From NCBI GenBank assembly GCA_902767785.1, contig CACXIR010000029.1, positions 15,523-70,891 on the forward strand: a DNA stretch of 55,369 nt. The letters are read 5' to 3'. The stretch is from Fibrobacter succinogenes. GTDB lineage: Bacteria > Fibrobacterota > Fibrobacteria > Fibrobacterales > Fibrobacteraceae. Shown one piece after another: positions 48,179-55,369 of this stretch (position 1 is its first letter; each line of letters starts with the position of its first letter). The notes beneath the pieces were generated by a model, which ran no database searches, was not told the DNA's origin, and saw only the letters and a program-made list of their open reading frames with translations. The translations under genes were made by a program, and so were the position numbers.

Positions 48179-49516
48179 TTACATCTTCTTGCGGTTGTCA
48201 ATAACTCTCTTAGCCTTGCCTTCGCTACGCGGCAGCGAATCGGGTTCGCACAGCGTGACGATCACAGAAATGCCGAGGATCTGCTCGATGGAGTGCTTGA
48301 ACTTCTTGTTCAGCTGTTCCATGGCGCTCATGGAGTCGCTCACCATGTCGCGGGAAACTTCCACCTTGACTTCCAGCGTGTCCATGTTGTTCTTTGTGTC
48401 CAGCACGATCTGGTAGTGCGGCAATGCCTTCTCTGCACGGAGGAGGGCCGTCTCGATCTGGCTCGGGAACACGTTCACGCCGCGCATAATAATCATGTCG
48501 TCGCTACGGCGGCCAATGCGGCGGATGCGGCGGATGGTGCGGCCGCAGCTGCACTTGGTCTTCTCGATGGTTGTAATGTCGCGCGTACGGTAGCGGATGA
48601 TGGGCATGGCCTTCTTGCTGAGCGTAGAAAGCACCAGCTCGCCCTCTTCGCCGTCCGGCAGCGGTTCAAGAGTTTCCGGGTCGATGATTTCGGGGTAGAA
48701 GTGGTCTTCGAAGATGTGGATGCCGTCGCGGCACTCGCATTCGCAACCCACGCCCGGGCCAACGATTTCGGAAAGGCCGTAGATATCGTACGCCTTGATG
48801 CCGGTCTTTTCTTCGATGTAGTCCCGCATGCCGTCGCTCCACGGTTCTGCGCCGAAGATTCCGCGCTTGACCTTCAAGTCACGGATGTTGATGCCCATCT
48901 TTTCGGCAACGTCGATGATGCGGACAAAGTAACTCGGGGTTCCGCCCACCGCGGTAACGCCGAAGTCCTTCATGAGCATCACCTGGCGTTCGGTATTGCC
49001 GCCGCTGATGGGGATGACGGTCGCACCGAGGGCTTCAAAGCCGCCATGGATGCCGAGACCGCCGGTAAACAGGCCGTAGCCGTAGAAGTTCTGCACAATA
49101 TCGGTGCTGCGGAAGCCGCAGGCGAGGAGGCCGCGCTTGACGACCTGGGCCCACACGTCCATGTCTTCCTTGGTGTAGCCCACCACGATGGGCTTGCCGG
49201 TGGTGCCGGAACTTGCGTGCAGGCGCACCACTTCGCTCATGTCGACGGCGAATAGGCCATACGGGTAAGTGTCACGTAAATCCTTTTTCATGGTGAAGGG
49301 GAGCTTGGCGACATCCTTGAGAGTCTTGATGTCGTCGGGCTTGAGGCCCTTCTCGTCCATGCGTTCACGGAAGAGCGGGACCTTTTCGTAGGCGAGCTTT
49401 ACGGTGGCACGCATGCGCTGCAGTTGCAGGTCGCGGAGTTTTTCTTCGGGCATGAAGTCCAGGGCCATTTCGGGCAGGACTTTATTTTCTTCGTCATTCC
49501 AGGCGGTTGAACGCAT
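48179..49516 (-). CDS. paaK: Phenylacetate-CoA ligase family (PaaK-like)
   Basis: A 445-aa adenylate-forming ligase that would make an aryl-CoA from ATP, CoA and an aryl acid. Motifs seen are LHASSGTTGKPIVVGY (AMP-binding P-loop), YDIYGLSEIVGPGVG, RTRDIT and the C-terminal SDDMIIMRGVNVFPSQIE. ATG 49516 was chosen over an in-frame start at 49645 because it has a GAGGA site and matches the family's N-terminus. In rumen anaerobes such enzymes have been linked to aromatic amino acid synthesis from aryl acids; a role here is inference. Confidence 0.9.
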   Translation of the reverse strand: MRSTAWNDEENKVLPEMALDFMPEEKLRDLQLQRMRATVKLAYEKVPLFRERMDEKGLKPDDIKTLKDVAKLPFTMKKDLRDTYPYGLFAVDMSEVVRLHASSGTTGKPIVVGYTKEDMDVWAQVVKRGLLACGFRSTDIVQNFYGYGLFTGGLGIHGGFEALGATVIPISGGNTERQVMLMKDFGVTAVGGTPSYFVRIIDVAEKMGINIRDLKVKRGIFGAEPWSDGMRDYIEEKTGIKAYDIYGLSEIVGPGVGCECECRDGIHIFEDHFYPEIIDPETLEPLPDGEEGELVLSTLSKKAMPIIRYRTRDITTIEKTKCSCGRTIRRIRRIGRRSDDMIIMRGVNVFPSQIETALLRAEKALPHYQIVLDTKNNMDTLEVKVEVSRDMVSDSMSAMEQLNKKFKHSIEQILGISVIVTLCEPDSLPRSEGKAKRVIDNRKKM

Positions 49517-49613
49517 ATAATCCTCAAATGCCGGTCCTTGGTACCGGGTTAAAAATACAGGGTAGAATTTATCTTTTTTTCTTTGGGAAAAAACAAAAAA
49601 CAAATGAAAAATT

Positions 49614-52562
49614 TTGGTGAAAAAACCGTTTTGCCTGTTTGACAAGAAATGTAAAACTCGGGCTTTGCGTCCGGGGTTGTTTTTGCCCTGCTTTTTTAGG
49701 GGCTTTTGTGGGCTGGATTCCCTTTTTTTTGTATTTTTGGGCAGAATTTTATCTTTTTTTGACTGGATAGGTAGGTTTATTCTGCGCTGTCGCTTGATTT
49801 TTTTGTTGCTCTTTTTTGTGGGTTTTGCTTCGGCCCAGCTTCTGGATTTGTCCCAGATGCCGGGTAACTACATGGCGGAGAATAAGGTCCGTAAGGTCCG
49901 TGTGGAAGGAAACCAGCACATGGACGAACGGGATATTTTAAGCAGGATTGGTGTTCGTGGTGGAGAGAGCTATTCGCCGGTGGCACTTTCCGAAAGGGTC
50001 CAGGGCGCTGTGACCTCCCTTTATGAATCGGGACTTTTTGACGACGTTACCGCCTGGGTGGATTATGTGGACGAAGGGTCCGACGTGGACCTGATTTTTA
50101 AGATTAAGGAACTGCCCGCCTTGGACACGGCCATTATTGACGGCTGTGACGAGGTCCCCGAAGAGGACTTGCGGTTGAAAATACGCCTGATTCCGGGCCG
50201 GGTTTACAGCAAGAGCCAGCTGGAGCGGGACCGCCAGGCCATGATAGACTACTACCATTCCGAAGGCTATTTGCTTGCGGAAGTGGGCTATCGGGAAACT
50301 CCTACCGACGAGAACAAGAACCAGGTCACCTTCATTGTCCGTGAAGGCGAAAAGGTGAAGGTCCGCCAGTTTGACATCCAGGGCAATGAAAACGTTCCCT
50401 CCGAAGACATCATGGAGCACATGCTCACCAAGCTGGACCAGTGGTGGGGCGGCGGCGAATTTAAGGAAGCCGTGTTCGAGGCTGACCGCGATACCGTATT
50501 GAATGCCATCCGCCATTTTGGCTACTTGGATGCGGAATTGACCGACTACCGTGCGGAATACTTGCCGGATTCTTCTTGCCTCTTCTATTTGGGCCGGATG
50601 GTACCTATTGGGGAGCCCTTGCAGATCCTTTACGACCAGCTGAACCGCGCCATGGGGGATACCGCTACGGCCATGGCCAAAATGGCGGGAAAGCCCACCA
50701 TGGAAGTGACCCATTACTTTAGGCAAATGCATAACGCCCCCTTCCATGACAAGGTGTCCCGTCCGCTACCCCAGGTCAAGTCCGAAGAAGACGCCCTGAA
50801 GCTTTTGAACGACATCATCCGCTACGAAAAGTCCCGCAAGGAATGGTTGAAAATCGTGGAGGGCCGCAAGTTCAACAATCCGAAAATTGATTCCCTCAGG
50901 TACAAGAAGAAGCGTTCTCCCTACGAAGAAAAGCTGTTGGTCCGCTACATGATAGAGGACATGTTCCCTGCCTTGAACAAGTACGACAACATCCATACCT
51001 CCAGCGCTATCTGCATCCACATCGCCATGATAGAGGGCCGCAAGTACTACATGGGCAATGTCCATTTTACGGGCAACGAGGTGCTGAACGATGGCATTTT
51101 GAACTACGCCTTCCGCTTGGATAGCGGCGAAGTCTTTGACCAGTACAAGTACGACGCCTCCCGCAAGGCCATTTTGGACGCCTATCGCGAAGACGGCTAC
51201 CTGTTTGCCCAGTTCGACGAAGAACGGACCTTTGTGAACGACTCCGTGGTGAACCTTACGTACCGCATGCGCGAGGGCTTGCCTGCGTCTATCCACAAGG
51301 TCTATATCCGCGGTAACACCAAGACCAACGAAAAGGTGATTCGTCGCGAGGTTCGCCTGTATCCTGGCGATACCTACCGTCAGTCTGCTTTGGAACGTAG
51401 CTTCCGTGAAATCATGCAGCTCAACTACTTTGACATGGTTACCCCCGACATCAAGGTGGTGGGCGAGCAGGAAGTGGACCTGGATTTCAACGTGCAAGAA
51501 AAAGAAGCGGGTACGGGTCAGTTCAGCTTGGGCGTGTCCTACAGCCAGAGCGATGGACTTGTGGGAACCGCCAGCGTGTCTATTCCCAACTGCTGCATGG
51601 GTAACGGTCAGGCAGCCTCCTTCAGTGTGGAATACGGTATGGACAAGAGGAGTGCTGCGGTGAGCTTCCAGGAGCCCTGGTTCCTGGACAAGCCCATAAC
51701 CGTGGGAACGAGTCTCAGCTACAGCTGGTGGAACATGAGCGACTACGATGACCCCAACATCACCCGTTATGGTGGTCAGGTGTACGTGGGTAAACGACTC
51801 AAGTGGCCCGACGACTATTTCTACGGTCAGGTGGGTTACAGCTGGCTCATGAACAAGCAGGGACCCAATATCGACGGCAGCTACGTGGTATATACCGGTC
51901 TGGAATCGGCGGTGAACTTCCGCTTGATTCGTGACGACAAGAACCTGCCCCAGTTCCCCACGGACGGATCCCGCTATGTTCTGGACGTGCAGGTGGCAGA
52001 CGATGTACTCTATAGCGACTTTGAATTTGTCAAAACCGAGCTTACCATCAAGTGGTGGTTCCCGCTGTTCAGGGACCGCCTGGCCATTGCCCTTACTAAC
52101 GAGTATGGCGTTATCATAGGCGACCAGCTGCAGTATCGCACCTTGTACACCATGGGCGGCGTGCTGGGCTACGAAGGCATGATGCGAGGCTATAGCTCTG
52201 GTTCTATCGGCTACCGCCGACTGGGACGCAGCTTCCAGTACTTGGGTGCAGAACTTCAGTTGGGTGTGGTTCCCCAGACGTTCTACTTGCTGCCCTTCTT
52301 CTTTGATGCGGGCAATGTGTTCGGTGAACGCTACAATCCACGAACCAAGGTTCCCAAGCCCAGCCGAAATCCGCTTAACGAATGGGATCCCACCAGCCTC
52401 AAGAAGGACATCGGTTTCGGGTTCCGTGTAGTGGTTCCCATGCTTGGCATTATCGGATTTGACTTTGCCTGGCCATTGGATGTGGGTGAGACCTATTCCG
52501 GTTTGCAGCGTACCGAGGTGGGTGACATGGAATTCAACTTTGTCATAGGTCAGGGATTCTAA
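49614..52562 (+). CDS. bamA: Outer membrane protein assembly factor BamA with a POTRA insertion
   Basis: Central Omp85 insertase that folds barrels into the outer membrane. The true start is uncertain. The maximal frame is given, but the signal peptide (LRCRLIFLLLFFVGFASA) begins near 49782, where a CTG sits 6 nt after GGTAGG. Five POTRA modules can be traced by their GN/GC turns (VRVEGNQ, IIDGCDE, FDIQGNE, VHFTGNE, VYIRGNT). Between the helical part and last strand of the third POTRA lies an insertion of about 140 residues (about 318-460 of the maximal frame), charged and helical. The barrel contains GGVLGYEGMMRGYS and YRRLGR and ends in IGQGF. skp follows after 10 nt. Confidence 0.93.
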   Translation: MVKKPFCLFDKKCKTRALRPGLFLPCFFRGFCGLDSLFFVFLGRILSFFDWIGRFILRCRLIFLLLFFVGFASAQLLDLSQMPGNYMAENKVRKVRVEGNQHMDERDILSRIGVRGGESYSPVALSERVQGAVTSLYESGLFDDVTAWVDYVDEGSDVDLIFKIKELPALDTAIIDGCDEVPEEDLRLKIRLIPGRVYSKSQLERDRQAMIDYYHSEGYLLAEVGYRETPTDENKNQVTFIVREGEKVKVRQFDIQGNENVPSEDIMEHMLTKLDQWWGGGEFKEAVFEADRDTVLNAIRHFGYLDAELTDYRAEYLPDSSCLFYLGRMVPIGEPLQILYDQLNRAMGDTATAMAKMAGKPTMEVTHYFRQMHNAPFHDKVSRPLPQVKSEEDALKLLNDIIRYEKSRKEWLKIVEGRKFNNPKIDSLRYKKKRSPYEEKLLVRYMIEDMFPALNKYDNIHTSSAICIHIAMIEGRKYYMGNVHFTGNEVLNDGILNYAFRLDSGEVFDQYKYDASRKAILDAYREDGYLFAQFDEERTFVNDSVVNLTYRMREGLPASIHKVYIRGNTKTNEKVIRREVRLYPGDTYRQSALERSFREIMQLNYFDMVTPDIKVVGEQEVDLDFNVQEKEAGTGQFSLGVSYSQSDGLVGTASVSIPNCCMGNGQAASFSVEYGMDKRSAAVSFQEPWFLDKPITVGTSLSYSWWNMSDYDDPNITRYGGQVYVGKRLKWPDDYFYGQVGYSWLMNKQGPNIDGSYVVYTGLESAVNFRLIRDDKNLPQFPTDGSRYVLDVQVADDVLYSDFEFVKTELTIKWWFPLFRDRLAIALTNEYGVIIGDQLQYRTLYTMGGVLGYEGMMRGYSSGSIGYRRLGRSFQYLGAELQLGVVPQTFYLLPFFFDAGNVFGERYNPRTKVPKPSRNPLNEWDPTSLKKDIGFGFRVVVPMLGIIGFDFAWPLDVGETYSGLQRTEVGDMEFNFVIGQGF

Positions 52563-52572
52563 AGGAGGCGAT

Positions 52573-53103
52573 ATGCTGAATGGAACGCTTATCCGTCGAA
52601 TTGTGATTTTGCTTGCCATGGCGCTTGCCTGTTCGGCCTATGCCGAAGACGGGTTACGTATTGCCCATGTGGATTCCAAGCTTATTTTTGACGGCTACAA
52701 GGGCACCCGCAAGGCCCAAGAAGAATACGACCGCCAGGTGGCTAAATGGGAACAGCAGGGCAACCTGCTCCAGAAGGAACTTTCTGCCATCAAGGAAAAG
52801 TTGGACAAGCAGGTGTTGATGCTCTCTGACGAAAAAAAGCGGGAGCTGGAGGCAGATTACGCCAAGAAGGAAACGGAACTTAAGGAATTCATTGACCGCG
52901 TCTATGGTCGTAAGGGCGAGCTGATTTCTGAAAACGAGAAGGTTAGCGGCCCCATTATCCAGCTGATTCGCAAGGCCATAAATGAAATTGCCCTGCAAGA
53001 GGGCTACGACATGGTGGTGGACCGTGCCACCGGTGCGGTGGTTTTCTGGAAAAAAGAGAACGACCTGACTCAGAAGGTGCTGGACTACCTGAATAACAGG
53101 TAG
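52573..53103 (+). CDS. skp: OmpH/Skp-family periplasmic chaperone
   Basis: Periplasmic holdase that carries unfolded outer-membrane proteins to BamA. The 176-aa protein has a signal peptide ending ACSAYA, the conserved IAHVDSKLIFDGYKG beginning of the mature domain, a long coiled-coil arm (about residues 50-125), and the returning strand YDMVVDRATGAVVFW. AAAGGAGG precedes the ATG. The bamA-skp order is conserved in diderms. Confidence 0.93.
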   Translation: MLNGTLIRRIVILLAMALACSAYAEDGLRIAHVDSKLIFDGYKGTRKAQEEYDRQVAKWEQQGNLLQKELSAIKEKLDKQVLMLSDEKKRELEADYAKKETELKEFIDRVYGRKGELISENEKVSGPIIQLIRKAINEIALQEGYDMVVDRATGAVVFWKKENDLTQKVLDYLNNR

Positions 53104-53147
53104 CGTTTCATGCTATACGAGGTCCTTGGAATGGGGCCGCGGCGAAC

Positions 53148-53894
53148 TTATCGGTAGGATTCTGTTTTCAGAATCCTATTTGCGTTTTGGACCCGCTCGG
53201 GGCTAGGGGACTTCGTGTCCTTTAATGCATAGTCCAGTCCCATCTCTTTATACTTTGCCAATGCCAGCGAGTGGTAGGGGAGGACCTCCACCTTTTTCAC
53301 GTTGGAAAGGGTGCCGATGAACTCGCTGGCTTGCTGCAGGTACTCGTCGTTGTCGCTAATGCCGGGTACTAGCACGTGGCGGATCCAGATGGGCTTGCGG
53401 ATTTCGTCCAGGTAGCGGAACATGTCCAGGTTGTGGTCGATGGGGTGTCCCGTCAATTTTTTGTGCAGCTCGGGGTCCATGATTTTAAGGTCCACCAGCA
53501 GCAAGTCCGTTGCTTCCATAAGCCGCTGGAACTTGCCAAAATAAGGTTCGGTGCGAACAAAGTTTACGCCCGAGGTGTCGATGCAGGTATGGACCCCCGC
53601 ATCTTTTGCAAGTTCAAAAAACTCGATGAGAAAATCCATTTGCATTAAAGGCTCGCCGCCGCTGACGGTGATGCCGCCCTCGGTTCCCCAGTAGCCTTTG
53701 TAGCGCAGGGCTTTTTTCAGCAGGTCTTCTGCGGAAATGTCGAAGGCACCGGCAGCGGTGCCCTTGAAATCCCAGGTTTCTGGATTGTGGCAGAACAGGC
53801 ACCGCATGGGGCAACCTTGGGTGAACACTACAAAGCGTACGCCTGGCCCGTCCACAGAGCCGAAGGTTTCGAGCTTGTTGATTCGTCCTAGCAT
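53148..53894 (-). CDS. pflA: Pyruvate formate-lyase activating enzyme
   Basis: Radical SAM enzyme that installs the glycyl radical on pyruvate formate-lyase during anaerobic growth. The 248-aa protein shows ETFGSVDGPGVRFVVF, the cluster motif CPMRCLFC, GGITVSGGEP and ENLLVDLK-like LLLVDLKIMD. Length is typical. The pfl gene itself is not in the window. The 3' end overlaps a hairpin that may terminate skp transcripts from the opposite strand. Confidence 0.93.
   Translation of the reverse strand: MLGRINKLETFGSVDGPGVRFVVFTQGCPMRCLFCHNPETWDFKGTAAGAFDISAEDLLKKALRYKGYWGTEGGITVSGGEPLMQMDFLIEFFELAKDAGVHTCIDTSGVNFVRTEPYFGKFQRLMEATDLLLVDLKIMDPELHKKLTGHPIDHNLDMFRYLDEIRKPIWIRHVLVPGISDNDEYLQQASEFIGTLSNVKKVEVLPYHSLALAKYKEMGLDYALKDTKSPSPERVQNANRILKTESYR
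53155..53190 (+). terminator. Terminator-like hairpin for skp, inside the pflA 3' end
   Basis: A perfect 10-bp stem, TAGGATTCTG/CAGAATCCTA, with a TTTT loop, followed by a broken T-run. It encodes the last residues of PflA on the other strand. Confidence 0.45.
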
Positions 53895-53898
53895 AATT

Positions 53899-54948
53899 CT
53901 AGAAAGCCTCCCGCAAGTCGATGGTTAGGCCCAGGTGCTTTCCGTCAATTAGGGAAATGTCCCCTCGGGCGTGGAGCTTTTCGCTCCTGTTCAGGGCCAG
54001 GCGTCCGCCAAATCCCACGGAATAGTGCAACTGTCGTCTGAACATTTCGCTAAAATAGGGGCCAGTTTGCAGGGCCTCTCCAAATATTACGCCTCCCAGC
54101 CTCCAGAACAGGGGGCGGCGGAATTCCATTTGCCAAATCATGGCCTGGTTGTCGTTCCAGAGGCCGCTTTCTACGCCGCGGAAACGGTCCGTGCCGTCGG
54201 GGCCAACGAGCCTTCCCAGGGGAATGTTGTCTCCTGCGCTTTGCTTGAAAACGAACCCCAGGGCTAGCGATGTCCGCCAGAATAGGGGCGTGTAAAATCG
54301 CATGTCCAGCGTTTCGGTGTGGAAGTCGAAATCCACTCCGTAAAAGAGTTCTTCGAAGGCGGCGTAGTAGCCTTGGGTGGGCCAGTTGATGTTGTCCCGC
54401 TCGTCCAGGGCGATAATGTAGCCGCCGCCAAGCATGGTTCCATCCTTGGTTTCGGGGGTGCGTTCCAAGTCGATTTCTCGAGTTTCGCCATCTACCACGG
54501 GGCCGTACCGCAGCGGGAGCCATTTGGGGATGCCGAAACTCAGTTCGAATGGGACGTTCCAGTGGAATTGTGTAATTTCGTATTCGTCAACGGGGTCAAA
54601 ACTTCCGCGGGATCCCCGTTCAAAGAGGGAGTAGTTCCACTTGTATAGTTCGAACTTGGCGGGAATGTGCAGCTGGTCCTTAAGGAGCCAAAAATTCGGG
54701 GAAACGCGGCCCCCGTATTGCTTGCGGGTGGTGCCCAGTGCCACGAAGTCGATGGTGGACACATGGGAACTTCCCTCGAAGGGCTTGAAAAATAGCACCA
54801 GTATGCCGCCGTACTCCAGCTCCGTGTCCTCGGAGTAGGCGAGGACGGGTAGAGCCGAGAACCGCTGGAAGTGTTCCTGCGAGCTGTCTTGCGCGTGTGC
54901 AAAATAGGCAAGCACAAGACAGACGATAATGGCGCGGACAAAGCTCAT
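53899..54948 (-). CDS. Omp85-superfamily barrel without POTRA domains
   Basis: A 349-aa outer-membrane barrel with signal peptide (LVLAYFAHA). The start of the mature chain, SALPVLAYSEDTELEYGG, and the later DRFRGVESGLWND loop (RGxxxG-like) match the D15/BamA-type barrel found alone or fused to patatin domains. It ends DLREAF with a terminal Phe. Function is unknown. ATG 54948 was preferred over TTG 54957; a TATACT box ends 8 nt before this ATG. It lies 4 nt upstream of pflA on the same strand, an unusual pairing. Confidence 0.75.
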   Translation of the reverse strand: MSFVRAIIVCLVLAYFAHAQDSSQEHFQRFSALPVLAYSEDTELEYGGILVLFFKPFEGSSHVSTIDFVALGTTRKQYGGRVSPNFWLLKDQLHIPAKFELYKWNYSLFERGSRGSFDPVDEYEITQFHWNVPFELSFGIPKWLPLRYGPVVDGETREIDLERTPETKDGTMLGGGYIIALDERDNINWPTQGYYAAFEELFYGVDFDFHTETLDMRFYTPLFWRTSLALGFVFKQSAGDNIPLGRLVGPDGTDRFRGVESGLWNDNQAMIWQMEFRRPLFWRLGGVIFGEALQTGPYFSEMFRRQLHYSVGFGGRLALNRSEKLHARGDISLIDGKHLGLTIDLREAF

Positions 54949-54956
54949 ACGGAACA

Positions 54957-54962
54957 AGTATA
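54957..54962 (-). promoter_or_regulatory. -10-like box for the Omp85 barrel gene, putative leaderless
   Basis: On the minus strand TTTTCTATACT is followed by 8 nt and the ATG at 54948. Confidence 0.45.
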
Positions 54963-55003
54963 GAAAACATTTTTATTACATTTAAGAAGAAGACTGGTGC
55001 TGT

Positions 55004-55044
55004 GTCATTCTGAGCGGAGTGCGAAGTACGAAGTCGAAGGATCT
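55004..55044 (+). repeat. Dispersed intergenic repeat
   Basis: GTCATTCTGAGCGGAGTGCG to GAAGGATCT, almost the same head and tail as the copy at 56-92. Confidence 0.75.
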
Positions 55045-55059
55045 ACTAGATCTTTTGAC

Positions 55060-55102
55060 GCCCCCTATCGCCTGCGGCTTAAGGGTTCGCTCAAGATGAC
55101 AC
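55060..55102 (-). repeat. Inverted dispersed repeat copy facing the previous one
   Basis: Read on the minus strand it starts GTGTCATCTTGAGCG, which pairs with GTGTCATTCTGAGCG at 55002-55016 except for two positions. The two copies can form a long stem upstream of ettA. Confidence 0.6.
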
Positions 55103-55141
55103 TAGCGTAATCACACATTTCACACCACGAAGCGAGCTAAT

Positions 55142-55369
55142 ATGGCCGAACAGAATAAAGCAGAAAAATTCGTTTTCTACATGTACAAGATGACCAAGTC
55201 GTACCCGCCTAACAAGGAGGTGCTGAAGGATATTTCCCTCAGTTTCTACTACGGTGCAAAGATTGGCATCATCGGCCAGAACGGTGCCGGTAAGTCTACG
55301 CTGCTCCGTATTATGGCGGGCATCGACAAGGAATTCCAGGGCGAAGCCTGGATCGAGCCGGGCCGCACC
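55142..55369 (+). CDS. ettA: Energy-dependent translational throttle protein EttA (partial, 5' part)
   Basis: Beginning of an ABC-F ATPase, cut by the window end after 76 codons. The start FVFYMYKMTKSYPPNKEVLKDI in residues 9-30 and the first Walker A GQNGAGKSTLLRIMAGIDKEF match EttA rather than other ABC-F proteins. EttA binds the ribosomal E site and gates the first peptide bond according to the energy state. Domain 2 and the arm are outside the window. Confidence 0.88.
   Translation, partial: MAEQNKAEKFVFYMYKMTKSYPPNKEVLKDISLSFYYGAKIGIIGQNGAGKSTLLRIMAGIDKEFQGEAWIEPGRT

Noticed and set aside
50766-52619. 617-codon minus-strand open frame opposite bamA
   Set aside because: A shadow: it overlaps the conserved BamA and has no recognisable domain.

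Overview
The window reads as chromosome from a Fibrobacter-type bacterium (phylum Fibrobacterota). The strongest marker is four lipoproteins with the Fibrobacter succinogenes major paralogous (FISUMP) domain. A diderm cell plan fits this: CMP-KDO synthetase, a LpxL-type lipid A acyltransferase, BamA, Skp, two further Omp85-family barrels and a Wzi-like barrel. A secreted beta-helix (pectate-lyase-fold) protein fits a fibre-associated lifestyle. No phage, insertion sequence or CRISPR array was seen. The identification rests on protein families I recognise, not on a search.

Layout. 1-5.5 kb: an Omp85 protein, the divergent epmB/efp pair, a FISUMP lipoprotein and a two-gene unit of unknown function. 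5.5-20.1 kb: a plus-strand run with thiL, a GspE/PilB ATPase, pcrA, gatC, kdsB, a ComEA-like protein, a PilM/PilN-O pair, rsmD, coaD, a rhomboid protease, a PfkB kinase, a broken thioredoxin-reductase-like gene, a radical SAM protein and purN. 20.1-24.3 kb: tRNA-Pro(CGG) beside a mosaic of tRNA fragments, then a minus-strand envelope operon (mraY, a eukaryotic-type UDP-sugar pyrophosphorylase, lpxL-like, smr). 24.3-33.6 kb: a zinc-ribbon protein, LysE, DUF4321-gatA, rpsD, a broken lipoprotein, the beta-helix protein and endonuclease I. 33.7-38.5 kb: folC and three tandem FISUMP genes, each with a broken frame. 38.5-43.1 kb: an AhbC-like heme enzyme, an AmgK-like kinase with a PTS EIIA, and a divergent full-length DnaA preceded by AT-rich DNA with DnaA-box-like sites. 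43.1-55.4 kb: a lipoprotein, Wzi-like barrel, trhP, an ACT/phenylacetate-CoA ligase pair, bamA-skp, pflA, another Omp85 barrel and the start of ettA.

Three observations stand out. (1) About ten genes lack a Shine-Dalgarno sequence and instead carry a -10-like TAnATT box, often within TTTTCTACATT, ending 6-8 nt before the start codon. This is the signature expected of leaderless mRNAs; other genes here have ordinary Shine-Dalgarno sites. (2) The DnaA-family protein has all four domains but lacks both canonical box VII arginines and has Tyr in place of the signature His of domain IV. (3) Six reading-frame breaks lie in 55 kb. Two of them sit exactly at the end of a 99-bp identical block shared by neighbouring FISUMP genes, which means either recombination-driven decay or assembly error.

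A dispersed intergenic repeat beginning GTCATyCyGAGC or GTCATCCCCGAC punctuates many gene boundaries. One copy appears to supply the first codons of the Omp85 gene at the left edge.
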